A stretch of DNA of 64,000 bases, taken from contig NZ_CP061800.1 in NCBI RefSeq assembly GCF_017377395.1, positions 6,531,633 to 6,595,632 on the forward strand. The letters run 5' to 3'. Both the position numbers and the translations under genes were made by a program. Below the pieces are notes generated by a model that saw only the letters and a list, made by a program, of their open reading frames with translations, made no database searches and was not told the origin of the DNA. This DNA is from Desulfonema magnum (GTDB taxonomy: Bacteria > Desulfobacterota > Desulfobacteria > Desulfobacterales > 4be13). Numbering within the stretch: position 1 is the stretch's first letter; every line of letters starts with the position of its first letter. Of the stretch, positions 61,985-64,000 are shown piece after piece.

Positions 61985-64000
61985 ATGAAACGCATGAGTA
62001 TCATCACTGTCATTTTGTTGTTCCTGGCATCATGGGGCTTTGTGCCTTCGGCGGCCTCGGCCCGGCCCGAAACGGAGAAAGCTGATAAAACCCTGTCACC
62101 GTATTTTTTTGTAAAAAGCGATGATCCCGGTGTTGATCAGTTGCCGTTGAAATCAACGGTCGCACAGGTGAATGTCGCGGGTGTGATCGCTGATGTGAAA
62201 GTGACCCAGGTTTATAAAAATGAGGGCAGACAGACCCTTGAAGCCATTTATATTTTCCCGGCATCCACAAGAGCTGCTGTTTATGGCATGAAAATGACTA
62301 TTGGTGAACGGACCATCATTGCCAAAGTATGTGAGCGTGAACAGGCCCGGGAGGAATATGAACAGGCAAAACAGCAAGGCAAAACCGCTTCGCTCCTTGA
62401 ACAGCAACGCTCCAATGTGTTTCAGATGAATGTTGCCAATATTCTGCCCAATGATGTCATCACCGTGGAACTGAGCTATACGGAACTGCTCATTCCCACG
62501 GACGGCGTTTATGAATTTGTCTATCCCACAGTTACGGGTCCCCGGTATTCCAATCAGCCCGAAGCCGCTGCCCCCCGGTCTGAACACTGGGTGAAAAATC
62601 CTTATCTTCATGAAGGAGAAGCTCCGACTTACACATTTGATATCGCTGTCAACCTTTCCGGGAGCATGCAGATTCAGCAGGTGATCTGCCCATCCCACAA
62701 AGTAAATGTCAATTTTGACGCGCCCTCAGTTGCCACAGTAAAACTTGACCCGTCAGAGAAATTTGGCGGAAACCGGGATTATATTCTCAAATATCAGCTT
62801 GCCGGAGGGAAAATCGAAACGGGACTGCTTTTGTATGAAGGGGAAAAAGAGAATTTTTTTCTGCTCATGTTACAGCCGCCGGAACGAGTGACCACCGCCC
62901 ACATCCCCCCCGTGAATATATTTTCATTGTTGATGTTTCCGGGTCCATGAACGGCTTTCCTCTTGATATTTCAAAACAATTACTGAAAAATCTCATTGGA
63001 AATCTCCGACCTTCGGATAAATTCAATGTGCTGCTTTTTGCCGGTGCGTCCCAGTTTCTTTCAGAGCAGTCATTACCCGCGACCCCTGAAAATATTAACA
63101 AAGCCATTCAGGTGATAGACTATCAGCGGGGCGGCGGCGGAACCGAACTTTTGCCCGCGTTAAAACGGGCTTTGGCATTCAAAGGAACCCAAGCTTATTC
63201 ACGGTCGTTTGTTATTGTGACAGATGGCTACGTCACGGTTGAAAAAGAGGCATTTGATGTTATTCGAAACAGCCTCGGTTCTGCCAATATGTTTGCGTTT
63301 GGCATTGGTTCAAGCGTAAATCGTTATATTATCGAAGGCATGGCACGCGTGGGAATGGGAGAGCCATTTGTCATCACAAAGCCGGAGGAGGGACCGGGCA
63401 AGGCAGAGAAATTCCGGAAATACATTCAGTTTCCTGTGCTGACCCGGGCAAAAGCGGACTTTGGAAACTTTGAGGTCTATGATGTCGAACCCCCGGGGAT
63501 TCCGGATGTGCTGGCAGAACGCCCTGTGATCATCTTCGGCAAGTGGCAGGGGCAGCCCAAAGGCAAAATCCGACTCACCGGGATTTCAGGGAATCAGGAA
63601 TATGTGAAAACCGTTGATGTCAGCCAGATCAGACCCCTTGATGTCAATGCGGCCCTTCCTTACCTGTGGGCGAGACACCGAATCGCGCTGCTATCGGATT
63701 ATAACAATATAAGGCGGGATGATGGTAACACCAAAGAGATCACCCGATTAGGGCTTAAATACAATCTGCTTACCGAATACACCTCATTTGTCGCCATTGA
63801 TACGGTAGTACGCCGTAAAGATGGAAAAGTAACCACAGTGAAACAGCCTCTGCCGCTCCCGGAAGGTGTTTCAGATTATGCCGTGGGCCAGCCGGTGATG
63901 CGGTCGGCAGTCCGTCGTTTGTCAAAAAGCATAAGACCCCCGGCGGTACCCGGGGGGCGGGGAATAGCAATGCCTCTCATTGAATCAGAAATGGCCGTTC
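61985..64000 (+). CDS. VIT-VWA domain protein, frameshifted at 62913-62919, 3' end outside window
   Basis: The protein has a signal peptide (residues 1-26, ending SAASA), then a VIT domain (about 45-180: VDQLPLKSTVAQVNVAGVIADVKVTQVYKNEG, EAIYIFPASTRAAVYGMKM, EREQAREEYEQAKQQGKTASLL). The first frame stops at 62950. The second frame continues REYIFIVDVSGSMNGFPLD (VWA MIDAS motif DxSGS), SDKFNVLLFAG, GGTELLPALKRALAF and FVIVTDGYVT without a stop to 64000. The switch is at a run of seven C (62913-62919). An eighth C would restore HIPPREYIFIV. Either the gene is broken, phase-variable, or this is a sequencing error in a homopolymer. Inter-alpha-inhibitor-like proteins of this type are envelope-associated. 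Confidence 0.9.

Overview
This 64 kb window looks like a chromosomal segment of a Desulfobacterota (deltaproteobacterial, sulfate-reducer-type) bacterium, possibly a large-genome filamentous or multicellular lineage such as Desulfonema. That placement is an inference. It rests on the gene families present (DUF3786, UPF0280, PEP-CTERM proteins, PilZ proteins, a VIT-VWA protein, a caspase-fold protein, orphan family-3 solute-binding proteins), on moderate-to-low GC, and on the very large share of interspersed repeats. No 16S or taxon-specific marker is present.

Layout. 1-7.7 kb: a Cache-domain protein, HIT plus DUF3786, a pair of periplasmic solute-binding proteins followed by a decayed third copy riddled with insertions (including a complete IS), PmbA/TldE, a Cys-rich small protein and a CoA-binding protein. 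7.7-12.5 kb: a repeat island, a Rha-type phage regulator, and a VapC-type toxin with its antitoxin. 12.5-24.4 kb: HD protein, hemerythrin, His-rich protein, an 18.7-copy 56-bp minisatellite, NYN-LOTUS protein, two PEP-CTERM-type proteins, PilZ protein and a PAS/LuxR response regulator. 24.4-33 kb: minCDE, a COG3014 lipoprotein and an LpoB-like lipoprotein, Uma2, CobT and PilZ. 33.7-45.8 kb: a defence-like block on the minus strand holding two paralogous winged-helix plus P-loop ATPase cassettes, one followed by a caspase-peptidoglycan-binding protein and the other by an SfiI-like restriction-modification pair. Upstream of these lies a second restriction-modification system that has been destroyed by deletion and two repeat insertions. 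46.1-46.5 kb: a tRNA-Arg(UCU) gene split by a group I intron. 46.8-64 kb: rpoH, a TPR lipoprotein, a LolB/DUF4292-like lipoprotein, ATP-grasp, UPF0280, HIT, LapA, mutS, an AMIN-amidase, a formylglycine-generating-enzyme-like protein, an O-methyltransferase and a frameshifted VIT-VWA protein that runs off the end.

The most distinctive property is the repeat load. I recognise at least eight families. Several can be shown to be mobile because target duplications flank them or because removing them restores a reading frame: a 155-bp element with 9-bp target duplications (3 copies), a 172-bp element with 9-bp duplications (2 copies), a TAA-duplicating palindromic element, and an IS with a 7-bp duplication. 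Heptanucleotide tandem repeats recur just upstream of start codons, and once inside a coding sequence where copy-number change would shift the frame.

The best candidate for an undescribed system is the duplicated winged-helix/ATPase cassette with its caspase and restriction-modification neighbours. Its function is inferred from context only.
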